From NCBI GenBank assembly GCA_029776735.1, contig JAKOUL010000110.1, positions 1 through 18,168 on the forward strand: a stretch of 18,168 bases of DNA. The letters run 5' to 3'. The stretch comes from Dictyoglomota bacterium. GTDB lineage: Bacteria; Dictyoglomota; Dictyoglomia; Dictyoglomales; Dictyoglomaceae. Shown here piece by piece: positions 6,346-12,984 of this stretch (its first letter is position 1; each line of letters begins with the position of its first letter). A model generated the notes under the pieces. That model was not told the origin of the DNA. It did not search any database and saw only the letters and a program-made list of their open reading frames with translations. The position numbers and the translations under genes are program-made.

Positions 6346-7236
6346 ATGACTAAAGAAGCAGAATTCAGTGTAGTCACCGATACCACTTCAGATCTTTCTG
6401 AAGACATACTCAAAGAACTTGGTATTAGTCTTATATCTTATTATGTCTATGTTAATGGAGATTCCTATCAAGAGAAGATAGATATAGAACCTGAGGATAT
6501 ATGGAAATCTATGATTGAGGCTCAAGATGGAAAATATCCAAAGACTGCATGCCCTGGAGTGGGAGAATACTATGAAGTTTTCAAAAAAATTCTTGAGAGT
6601 GGAAAATCTGTACTTAGCATCCATATGACATCTTGGGGTAGTGGTGCTTTTCAATCTGCAACTGCCGCTAAAAATATATTGAAAGAAGAAAATCCTAATT
6701 ATGAGATAGAAGTTTATGACTCTAAAAGTGCCACTCTTGGTACAGGGTTTTTAGCTATGGAAGCAGCAAAAGCAGCTTTAAAAGGATGGAGTGTATCGCA
6801 AGCTCTTCAACAGATCAAAAAAATAAGAGAAAATTTATTCCATGCCTTTACTAACGACACCCTTAAGTATCTTGCAGCAGGAGGAAGAATAGGAAAAGCC
6901 AAATATTTATTAGCAGAAGTCTTTAACATAAATCCTATTATTTCCATAGATAGTGATGGCGTAATTTATGCTCTTGATAAAGAAAGAGGAAGGAAAAGAG
7001 CATATCAAAAAATTGCTTCTCACACACACGACTTCTTTAAGAATAAGTTTCCTATAAATATTGGGTTTGTACATGCAAATGCAGTTGAAGAAGTTTCAAA
7101 ATTAAAAGAAGAGGTTTTAAAACGCTTTAACGTAAAAGAAATCCTAAGTGAAAAGCTTGGGGCTGCTCTAAGCGTGCATGCAGGTCCAGGTACTGTAGGT
7201 CTAGTAGCCTATCCTTCAGAACTATCAGTTTATTAA
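6346..7236 (+). CDS. DegV-family fatty-acid-binding protein (FakB-like)
   Basis: A 296-residue, two-domain DegV protein. Members bind a fatty acid in a buried tunnel and present it to the kinase FakA, making acyl-phosphate for phospholipid synthesis. Family signs are VTDTTSDLSEDIL (residues 10-22), KTACPGVGEYYE (66-77), SIHMTSWGSGAFQSATAA (91-108), VYDSKSATLGTG (123-134), LKYLAAGGRIGKAKYLL (173-189), and SVHAGPGTVG (276-285). The usual SSGLSGTYQSA loop is here HMTSWGSGAFQSA, a visible departure in the carboxylate-binding region. No FakA-type kinase is in the window, so FakB function is a family inference. It is cytoplasmic, with no signal peptide. GGAGGT lies 6 bases before the ATG. Confidence 0.88.
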   Translation: MTKEAEFSVVTDTTSDLSEDILKELGISLISYYVYVNGDSYQEKIDIEPEDIWKSMIEAQDGKYPKTACPGVGEYYEVFKKILESGKSVLSIHMTSWGSGAFQSATAAKNILKEENPNYEIEVYDSKSATLGTGFLAMEAAKAALKGWSVSQALQQIKKIRENLFHAFTNDTLKYLAAGGRIGKAKYLLAEVFNINPIISIDSDGVIYALDKERGRKRAYQKIASHTHDFFKNKFPINIGFVHANAVEEVSKLKEEVLKRFNVKEILSEKLGAALSVHAGPGTVGLVAYPSELSVY

Positions 7237-7242
7237 ATCTTT

Positions 7243-7272
7243 TTGACAAAAGTACCTTTGTAGTGATATATT
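7243..7272 (+). promoter_or_regulatory. Promoter of the FMN riboswitch-ribU transcript
   Basis: A perfect TTGACA (7243-7248), an 18-bp spacer, and TATATT (7267-7272) preceded by TGA as an extended -10 element. It begins 7 bases after the degV stop. The predicted start near 7279 puts the FMN aptamer about 10 bases into the RNA. Confidence 0.8.
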
Positions 7273-7288
7273 TTTGAGCAAAATATTA

Positions 7289-7446
7289 CCTTCAGGGCAG
7301 GGTGAGAGAGGCAAACTAAAAAGCCTCTCAATTCCCTACCGGCAGTGAAGTATCTCCTAAAAGAGATACAAAGCCTGCGAGCAAGCAAAAGGCTTGCCGA
7401 TCTGGTGGAAATCCAGAGCCGACGGTATAGTCCGGATGGGAGAAGG
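7289..7446 (+). promoter_or_regulatory. FMN riboswitch (RFN element) upstream of ribU
   Basis: The conserved RFN blocks are present in order: AGGGCAGGGTGA (7294-7305), TTCCCTACCGGCAGT, GCCTGCGAGC, GGTGGAAATCC, GAGCCGACGGTATAGTCCGG and ATGGGAGAAGG. Helices I can draw are P1 (7289-7293 with 7442-7446), P3 (7342-7345 with 7375-7378), an extra stem in L3 (7350-7356 with 7363-7369), P4 (7381-7386 with 7392-7397) and P5 (7401-7405 with 7413-7417). An additional 7-bp hairpin (7306-7312 with 7323-7329) sits inside L2. FMN binding should reduce riboflavin-transporter synthesis. There is no terminator between the aptamer and the ATG. The 3' strand of P1 overlaps the SD (AAGGAGG, 7443-7449), so control is predicted at translation initiation. 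Confidence 0.95.
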
Positions 7447-7458
7447 AGGATAAAAAAA

Positions 7459-7992
7459 ATGCGAACACAAAAATTAGTGACTATTTCTTTACTAACTGCT
7501 CTATCTTTAATCCTTTCAACCACCATCTACTTTCCTATTTTACCTCAGGCACCATATCTTCTTTACGATCCAGGAGATATCCCATTACTTTTGATATCAT
7601 TATTTTCAGGAACATATGAGGGAATTCTTGCTACATCAATAGTAGCTATATTAACGGCAGTATTTACAGGACAAGGAGGACCTATAGGAGCTCTTATGCA
7701 CTTTTTGGCTACTGGAACTTTTATAACTGTAGCAGGTATTTTATTCCGAAGGACAAAAAATATGGTTCTACCTTTATTAGTAGGTACAATTAGTATGGCT
7801 CTAATCATGGCTATTGCCAATATAATATTTACTCCTGTTTTCCTTGGAGCACCAAGAAATACTGTTTTACCATTGATTCTTCCTGTAATAATACCTTTCA
7901 ATCTTATAAAGGCAGGGACAAATTCTATCCTTACTTTTCTACTCTCTTCTACTATTCCTTTTTCAAAATATCTTGGGAAGGAGCAGACATAG
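7459..7992 (+). CDS. ribU: Riboflavin ECF transporter substrate-binding subunit RibU
   Basis: A 177-residue integral membrane S component of an energy-coupling-factor transporter, which captures riboflavin for uptake with shared EcfA/A'/T subunits that are not in this window. About six hydrophobic segments are visible. S-component signs include the alanine/leucine-rich helix 1 (SLLTALSLILS), YDPGDIPLLL (residues 36-45), GQGGPIGALMHFLATGTF (71-88), NIIFTPVF (121-128) and PFNLIKAGTNSILTFLL (146-162). The start is the ATG 9 bases after AAGGAGG. The open frame also extends upstream to 7345, but that part lies inside the riboswitch and is not coding. The FMN riboswitch in front is strong support for riboflavin as substrate. 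The 3' end overlaps the convergent EamA gene by 41 bp. Confidence 0.93.
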   Translation: MRTQKLVTISLLTALSLILSTTIYFPILPQAPYLLYDPGDIPLLLISLFSGTYEGILATSIVAILTAVFTGQGGPIGALMHFLATGTFITVAGILFRRTKNMVLPLLVGTISMALIMAIANIIFTPVFLGAPRNTVLPLILPVIIPFNLIKAGTNSILTFLLSSTIPFSKYLGKEQT

Positions 7993-8839
7993 AAATAAAG
8001 AGTGCAATTAATATAAAAGATGCCCCTATCCATTGAATCATTTTAAGCTTCTCTGAAAGGAGAACAATGGCAAAGATTGAAGCAAAAAGAGGCTCTAAAT
8101 TGTAAATAAGAGTAGATTTTGTAGGAGATAAATATTTTTGACCTATCAGTTGGAGAGTAAGAGCAAAGGATGTGGCTACAATACCTAAATACACCATATG
8201 AAAGATACATTCAGGGAAATAATTAATAGGAAAATTCCCTGATTCTAAAACAAGATAAAAAATAAACGAAAATATAGAAGTAAAGAAAAGTTCTGAAAAA
8301 GCAAGATCTAAAGTAGAGTTTTTGCCAACCATATAAGCTATATAAACTATCTGGATAGCATATAAGACGGCACATAGAAAAACCAAAAGATCTCCTATAT
8401 TTATAGCATTGAGCTCAGAAAAATCTACTGTTAAAAGAAGCAACCCTAAAAAGCCTAAAAAAACTCCAAGCCATATATTCCAGTAAATCTTATTTTTCAG
8501 AATCCACCATTCCAAAAATGGTACTATAAGCACAGAAAGTCCAGTAATAAAGGCAGTTTTTGTAGCAGTAGTATATTTAAGTCCTATAGTTTGAAGAGCA
8601 ATAGCAAGAAAATTTATCATCCCTAATAAAAAACCTGGAAGATTGATATCAATTCTCTGTCTCTTTATAAGAAGATAAAATAACAAAGATAAAGTTCCTA
8701 AAGAAAAACGTAAAAAAAGAAGTAAAAATGGAGATAGATATGAAAGAGCTATTTTAGAAAAAGAAAAAGTACTACCCCAAATAAGAGTTACCAATAGCAA
8801 GATTAATACACCTTTAAGCTCATTCTTTTCTTCTCTCAT
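7952..8839 (-). CDS. EamA/DMT-family transporter
   Basis: A 295-residue inner-membrane protein with about ten hydrophobic helices in two repeated EamA halves, the usual size of the drug/metabolite transporter superfamily. The first half opens with LLLVTLIWGSTFSFSKIAL (residues 14-32), the typical WG(S/A)(T/N)F motif. The second half ends with LEPLFASIFAIVLLSEKLKMIQWIGASFILIAL, the usual EPV..A...L.E family signature. Members export metabolites or amino acids; the substrate cannot be read from sequence. Its start codon lies about 5 bases from the predicted transcription start with no SD, so the mRNA appears leaderless. The 3' end runs 41 bp into the end of ribU on the other strand, and no terminator was seen. 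Confidence 0.9.
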   Translation of the reverse strand: MREEKNELKGVLILLLVTLIWGSTFSFSKIALSYLSPFLLLFLRFSLGTLSLLFYLLIKRQRIDINLPGFLLGMINFLAIALQTIGLKYTTATKTAFITGLSVLIVPFLEWWILKNKIYWNIWLGVFLGFLGLLLLTVDFSELNAINIGDLLVFLCAVLYAIQIVYIAYMVGKNSTLDLAFSELFFTSIFSFIFYLVLESGNFPINYFPECIFHMVYLGIVATSFALTLQLIGQKYLSPTKSTLIYNLEPLFASIFAIVLLSEKLKMIQWIGASFILIALFISMSAPSQDILKKE

Positions 8840-8850
8840 TATGGATTAGA

Positions 8851-8856
8851 ATTATA
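8851..8856 (-). promoter_or_regulatory. Extended -10 promoter of the EamA gene
   Basis: On the minus strand TGATATAAT gives an extended -10 with a perfect TATAAT. The -35 region (TTACCC at 8874-8879) is poor. The -10 ends 11 bases before the ATG, so transcription should begin near 8844. Confidence 0.6.
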
Positions 8857-8865
8857 TCACATGAA

Positions 8866-8894
8866 TTTACAAAGGGTAATATTTGGGTTAAGAT
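8866..8894 (+). promoter_or_regulatory. Promoter of the BFN-purH-glycosylase operon
   Basis: TTTACA (8866-8871), a 17-bp spacer, then TAAGAT (8889-8894). The start site would be near 8901, about 29 bases before the ATG. It interleaves with the divergent EamA promoter. Confidence 0.55.
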
Positions 8895-8929
8895 TAAAGT
8901 ATACATCTACCAGAAAGAAGGTGAATTTT

Positions 8930-9403
8930 ATGATGGTAGAGGTTTATGTGGTAGGGTTAAGCATGGATCCTCAGACCAACCAGTTTGTAGTGCTTTTAAA
9001 AGAAAAAAAGGAAGGCAAAAGAATTCTTCCTATATGGATAGGACCCTTTGAAGCAAACGCTATTGCTGTTGCTATTGAAAAGATTGATATAGGAAGACCT
9101 CTAACTCATGACCTTATAAAAAATATTTTAGAAGTTTTAAATGTTAAAGTAGATAAAGTATTTATTCATTCTTTAAAAGAAAATACTTTCTATGCAACTA
9201 TCTACCTCATTAGTAATGATAAAGTCTTTGAAATAGATTCTCGTCCTTCTGATGCTATGGCACTCGCTCTTAGGACAGATTCTCCCATATTTGTAGACTC
9301 TCAAATTTTAGAAAATGCTGGATTTATTGAGGAATACAGTGCTGAAGAGGAACTTACAAAACTTCTACAGGAATTAAATCCTGAAGAATTTAAAAAGCAA
9401 TAA
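8930..9403 (+). CDS. Bifunctional nuclease (BFN/DUF151) domain protein
   Basis: A 157-residue protein with a complete BFN domain (formerly DUF151), shared by thermophilic bacteria, actinobacteria and plants. Signs are LPIWIGPFEANAIAVAIEKI, RPLTHDLIKNIL, FYATIYLI, and EIDSRPSDAMALALR followed by PIFV, then a short acidic tail. Some members have shown RNase and DNase activity; others are only structurally known, so the biochemical role here is inferred. The open frame extends upstream to 8861. I chose ATG 8930 (8933 is also in frame) because AGAAGGTGA ends 6-9 bases before it and because the added 23 residues do not look like the family. It heads an operon with purH, whose start is 20 bases after its stop. 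Confidence 0.88.
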   Translation: MMVEVYVVGLSMDPQTNQFVVLLKEKKEGKRILPIWIGPFEANAIAVAIEKIDIGRPLTHDLIKNILEVLNVKVDKVFIHSLKENTFYATIYLISNDKVFEIDSRPSDAMALALRTDSPIFVDSQILENAGFIEEYSAEEELTKLLQELNPEEFKKQ

Positions 9404-9423
9404 AATAAGGAGGTTTTTATTAG

Positions 9424-10920
9424 ATGCCTTTCGCCCTTGTCAGTGTCTATGACAAAAATAACATAGAAGATCTCTGCGAAGAATTAAAAAACCAAGGATT
9501 TAATATTCTTGCCACCTCTTCTACAGCTAAATATTTAAAAGAAAAGGGATTTGATGTTACTGAAGTATCTGAATATACCGGATTCAAAGAATTAATTGGG
9601 GGAAGAGTAAAAACTCTTCATCCTAAAATCTTTGCAGGAATTTTAGCAAGAAGAGATAAAAAGGAGGATTTAGAAGAGTTAAAAAAAGAGAATATTCCTC
9701 TTATAGATATTGTGGTTTGTAATTTATATCCCTTTTCAAAAGTAATCTCTAAAAAAGAAGTTAATTTAGAAGAAGCATTAGAAAATATAGATATTGGTGG
9801 TGTTAGTCTCCTTCGTGCTGCAGCCAAAAATTTCCCTTGGGTACTTGTAGTGTCATCCCCCGAAGATTATGCAAGAGTAATTGAATATTTAAAATCAGGT
9901 AAAGATGATGTAAATTTTAGAAGAAAAATGGCAATAAAAGCTTTCTCTATAACAAATGAGTATGATGGAATCATAAGCTCGTACCTTTTAGAAGGCGTAC
10001 AGGAAAATATAAATCTAAATCTTATAAAAAGATTAGATCTAAGATATGGAGAAAATCCCCAACAAAAAGCAGGTTTTTATACTCTTCCTTGTCAAGATAT
10101 CCCTTGGATAAAGCTACAAGGGAAAGAGTTATCTTTTAACAACCTTACAGATATGGATTCTGCTTGGAATTTAGTAGAAGAATTTTCGGAACCTACAGTA
10201 GCAATAATAAAACACAATAATCCTTGTGGTGTAGCGTCTGATAACGAGCCTCAAAATGCATTCTTAAAAGCTTTTGAAAGTGATCCTGTATCAGCATATG
10301 GAGGAATTATAGCCTGCAACTTTAAACTTGATGAGGAAACTGCAAAAGAAATAACAAAATCTTTTTTTGAGGTGGTAATAGCACCTGATATAACTGATGA
10401 AGCAAAAGAACTACTAAGTAAAAAAAAGAACTTGAGAGTACTTATATCTAAAGAAAATGCACAAGAAAATTCCTTTGAGATAAAAACTTTAAGAAGAGGG
10501 TTTTTAGTACAAGATTTCAATAAAATACTATTAGATAAATACGAGGTGAAGACTTCTCATAAACCTGATGAAAAGGATTTAGAAGAACTCCTTTTTGCTC
10601 TCAAAGTAGTAAAACATACAAAATCCAATGCGATTGTGGTAACTAAGAACAAACAGACACTGGGCATTGGTGCAGGACAGATGAATAGAGTTCAATCAGT
10701 AAGAATTGCTTTAGAACAAGCAGGGGAGAAAGCTAAAGGGGCATATCTTGCTTCCGATGCCTTTTTCCCTTTTTCAGATTCCATAGAACTTGCAGCAAAG
10801 TATGGAATAAAAGCAGTAATTCAACCTGGCGGATCTATTAGAGATAATGAAGTAATAGAAGCTGCGGAAAAGAATGGCATAATTTTAGTAATGATAGATG
10901 TAAGACACTTCCGACATTGA
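9424..10920 (+). CDS. purH: Bifunctional AICAR transformylase/IMP cyclohydrolase
   Basis: PurH catalyses the last two steps of de novo purine synthesis, formylation of AICAR with 10-formyl-THF and ring closure to IMP, in the cytosol. At 498 residues it is close to the usual bacterial size. The N-terminal cyclohydrolase domain carries LVSVYDKNNIEDL, STAKYL, GGRVKTLHPKIFAGIL (residues 59-74) and NIDIGGVSLLRAAAKN (121-136). The transformylase domain carries RYGENPQQKAGFY (207-219), the catalytic Lys-His pair in IKHNNPCGVAS (K263, H264), SDPVSAYGGIIA (286-297), GIGAGQMNRVQS (414-425) and SDAFFPFSDS (444-453). It ends in VRHFRH, the family's C-terminal signature. AAGGAGGT lies about 9 bases before the ATG. 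Its stop overlaps the TTG start of the next gene. No purine riboswitch precedes it. Confidence 0.97.
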   Translation: MPFALVSVYDKNNIEDLCEELKNQGFNILATSSTAKYLKEKGFDVTEVSEYTGFKELIGGRVKTLHPKIFAGILARRDKKEDLEELKKENIPLIDIVVCNLYPFSKVISKKEVNLEEALENIDIGGVSLLRAAAKNFPWVLVVSSPEDYARVIEYLKSGKDDVNFRRKMAIKAFSITNEYDGIISSYLLEGVQENINLNLIKRLDLRYGENPQQKAGFYTLPCQDIPWIKLQGKELSFNNLTDMDSAWNLVEEFSEPTVAIIKHNNPCGVASDNEPQNAFLKAFESDPVSAYGGIIACNFKLDEETAKEITKSFFEVVIAPDITDEAKELLSKKKNLRVLISKENAQENSFEIKTLRRGFLVQDFNKILLDKYEVKTSHKPDEKDLEELLFALKVVKHTKSNAIVVTKNKQTLGIGAGQMNRVQSVRIALEQAGEKAKGAYLASDAFFPFSDSIELAAKYGIKAVIQPGGSIRDNEVIEAAEKNGIILVMIDVRHFRH

Positions 10921-11552
10921 ATATTATTGAGGAAATTTTTAAGTTACTCTTTTATAGATATGGACCTCAATATTGGTGGCCAGCAGAAACCTCATTTGAA
11001 GTAATCGTAGGAGCTATTTTAACTCAAGCTACAAACTGGAGAAACGTAGAAAAAGCCATTGAAAATCTAAAAAGGGAATCTCTCCTTTCACCCGAGAGCA
11101 TTTTTGAGATCTCCGAAGAAGATCTTGCCTATTTTATTCGTCCATGCGGATTTTACAAAATCAAAGCAAAAAGATTAAAGAATTTTGTCTTTTTTTTATT
11201 TGGAAATTTTGATGGAAAAATAGAGATAATGAATTTATATCCCACAAATTACCTTAGAAAGTCTCTTTTAAGTATTACAGGACTTGGAATGGAAAGCGTA
11301 GATTCTATTCTCCTTTATGTCTTAAACAGACCCATCTTCGTTATTGATAAATACACAAAAAGTATCTTCTCATGTTTAAATATCGCAGATTTCTCTCTAT
11401 CCTATGAGAAATGGCAGGAAATCTTTCATAATTCTTTATTTCCTATATACCAAATGTTCCAAGAATATCATGCTCTGATTGTAGAACATGGGAAGAGAGA
11501 TTGTAAAAAATGCAAAGGAGTCTGTTTCTTAAAAAGATTTGTAAATAATTAA
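10917..11552 (+). CDS. Endonuclease III-like HhH-GPD DNA glycosylase (MpgII-like)
   Basis: A 211-residue base-excision repair protein of the HhH-GPD superfamily, closest in pattern to the methylpurine/endonuclease III-related branch. Visible parts are YGPQYWWPAETSFEVIVGAILTQATNW (residues 15-41), RPCGFYKIKAKRLK (75-88), a helix-hairpin-helix at LLSITGLGMESVDSILLY (117-134) and the catalytic aspartate D144 in VIDKYTKS. The position of the endonuclease III lysine nucleophile holds E126 (GLGMES), so a monofunctional glycosylase without AP lyase activity is predicted. HALIVEHGKRDCKKCKGVC near the end marks the iron-sulfur loop, but only three close cysteines (196, 199, 203) are present instead of the usual four. 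It starts at TTG 10917, sharing TTGA with the purH stop and lacking a clear SD, so it probably depends on translational coupling. Confidence 0.85.
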   Translation: MNIIEEIFKLLFYRYGPQYWWPAETSFEVIVGAILTQATNWRNVEKAIENLKRESLLSPESIFEISEEDLAYFIRPCGFYKIKAKRLKNFVFFLFGNFDGKIEIMNLYPTNYLRKSLLSITGLGMESVDSILLYVLNRPIFVIDKYTKSIFSCLNIADFSLSYEKWQEIFHNSLFPIYQMFQEYHALIVEHGKRDCKKCKGVCFLKRFVNN

Positions 11553-11563
11553 GTTAAGATGTC

Positions 11564-12544
11564 CTAATTCCTAATAGTAGTTTCTATAAAAGTTTTTAAA
11601 GAAGAATAAGGAACATCCCCTATTAAAAGATAAAACTTATTTCCATCTCTCCAAGAAACAGATTTCCATAATATATTGGCATCGTATAGTACTTCGAAAT
11701 CTCCTATCTCAGTTGGTTTTCCTGGAAATCTAAAAGGATAATCACTTACAAATAGAGAAAGATCATTTAAACCATCTGTATATTTATAATAGTATGTTAT
11801 GTTTCTCTCTTCTAAAACTATATAAATTTTGGCTAATGTATAACCAAGAGGAAGATTTACAGGAGCATCAATCTTCTTTGGCTTTTTTTCCTCCTTTAAC
11901 CTCATTTCTTCTATCTTTATGTTCCTGTCTTTTAGGAATTCCAATTCAAAAAAAGAATCTGAAATTTTTGCATCAAAGTTTATTTCCATAAACATGGTCT
12001 TTCCTATGAGATTTCCATCACTATTAAATTTATCTTTTCTCAACGGTAAATATTTTTCTCCGTCAATCCACATCCTAAGAACTGGCTTTTTGGTATATTT
12101 GGAGATTACAAGAATAACATGAGTCTTTCTCCCAAGGAATATTTCTTCTCTCTCTGAATTAATAAGAAAATTCTTTTTTACGAGTTCCCATCTTTTATCT
12201 ATCTCTTCTTTATTAGCTCCAAAAAATTGTGTTGGGGAGATCATTACCATTCTTTTCTCAGGGTCAAAGTCATATTGGTATTTTCCATTATCCACTATTA
12301 TCCTACCAAAAAGAGAAGGTGGAGAAAGATACTCTTTCCTTATATTAAGTTTTCCATTAGAAAAAACCTTATAAATACTTATATTAGGAAAATCTGGTTT
12401 ATCATAAAGAATAGAGACTTCTATTCCTGAAAAAGCAACCTTTCCATCATTTAACAAAAAATTTTTCAAAACTTCTAAAGAATCTCCAGCGACAATAGGG
12501 ATTAATAAAAATAGCATTATTAAGATTAAGATACACCTTTTCAT
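11564..12544 (-). CDS. RseB/MucB-like periplasmic sigma-regulatory protein
   Basis: A 326-residue predicted periplasmic protein with a Sec signal peptide (about residues 1-20) and no lipobox. The N-terminal part (about 22-210) has the LolA/LppX-like beta-sheet character of RseB. The C-terminal part has LPLGYTLAKIYIV then YYYKYTDGLNDLSLFVSDYP, which resembles the smaller MucB/RseB C-terminal domain. In E. coli, RseB binds the periplasmic side of the anti-sigma factor and senses mislocalised envelope components. Position supports the same role: its ATG shares one base with the anti-sigma stop (TAATG), and the sigma gene lies just before that. A LolA-like lipoprotein-handling protein is the alternative. 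It is the last gene of the array; only 11 bases separate it from the convergent glycosylase gene, with no terminator. Confidence 0.75.
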   Translation of the reverse strand: MKRCILILIMLFLLIPIVAGDSLEVLKNFLLNDGKVAFSGIEVSILYDKPDFPNISIYKVFSNGKLNIRKEYLSPPSLFGRIIVDNGKYQYDFDPEKRMVMISPTQFFGANKEEIDKRWELVKKNFLINSEREEIFLGRKTHVILVISKYTKKPVLRMWIDGEKYLPLRKDKFNSDGNLIGKTMFMEINFDAKISDSFFELEFLKDRNIKIEEMRLKEEKKPKKIDAPVNLPLGYTLAKIYIVLEERNITYYYKYTDGLNDLSLFVSDYPFRFPGKPTEIGDFEVLYDANILWKSVSWRDGNKFYLLIGDVPYSSLKTFIETTIRN

Positions 12545-12984
12545 TATTCATTTCCTGTCCTATTATAGAGAACAAAATCTACAAAGGAACTATCTTGTAT
12601 AAAAGAACTGGTTTTAATGTGAATTTCATAATAAGAGTAAACATCTTGAGAGGGTTTGAACATTTCGTTAATAATTCTTTCACCAACAAAGAGTATATTA
12701 AAGAATAAGACTGCAAAGCCCAAAACAAGAAATAGCTTTTTATAATTTCTTGTCCTTTTCTCTTCTTCAAGAAGATACTTCGCCCAAACAACTTCTGAGA
12801 AATTTTCTGAAGGCGAGATCTCAGGAAGTCTATGAAGATTCTTAAGTAGATCTTCCATAATCAAAAGCTCTTTTTTACAACTTATACATTTCTCTAAATG
12901 TTCTTCAAGCTCCCTCTTCTTTAAAGAGGATATCTCTCCATCTATATAAGATGACATTAATCTCTTTGCCTCTTTACATTTCAT
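12544..12984 (-). CDS. Membrane-anchored zinc-finger anti-sigma factor
   Basis: A 146-residue anti-sigma factor. The cytoplasmic N terminus has the ZAS/zf-HC2 pattern: C3, YIDGE (residues 13-17), then LEEHLEKCISC with H29, C33 and C36, the H-x3-C-x2-C zinc motif. One transmembrane helix follows (about 83-100, LFLVLGFAVLFFNILFV) and a periplasmic tail of about 45 residues. The domain binds and holds the ECF sigma factor at the membrane until a signal leads to release. It overlaps the sigma gene by 4 bases (ATGA) and abuts the RseB-like gene, which fits a sigma/anti-sigma/co-regulator set. The short periplasmic tail would be the partner surface for the RseB-like protein. Confidence 0.9.
   Translation of the reverse strand: MKCKEAKRLMSSYIDGEISSLKKRELEEHLEKCISCKKELLIMEDLLKNLHRLPEISPSENFSEVVWAKYLLEEEKRTRNYKKLFLVLGFAVLFFNILFVGERIINEMFKPSQDVYSYYEIHIKTSSFIQDSSFVDFVLYNRTGNE

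Noticed and set aside
7345..7458. In-frame upstream extension of ribU
   Set aside because: It lies within the FMN aptamer, has no SD, and encodes a charged, non-membrane stretch. The ATG at 7459 has AAGGAGG 9 bases upstream.
7563..8033. Minus-strand open frame opposite ribU
   Set aside because: It mirrors ribU, has an arginine/isoleucine-rich composition typical of shadow frames, and has no motif.
8861..8929. Upstream extension of the BFN-domain gene
   Set aside because: It contains the predicted promoter -35 and -10, lacks an SD and does not resemble the family N terminus.
12579..12791. Second minus-strand frame inside the anti-sigma gene
   Set aside because: Out of frame with the zinc-finger/membrane-helix protein, with no SD and no domain.
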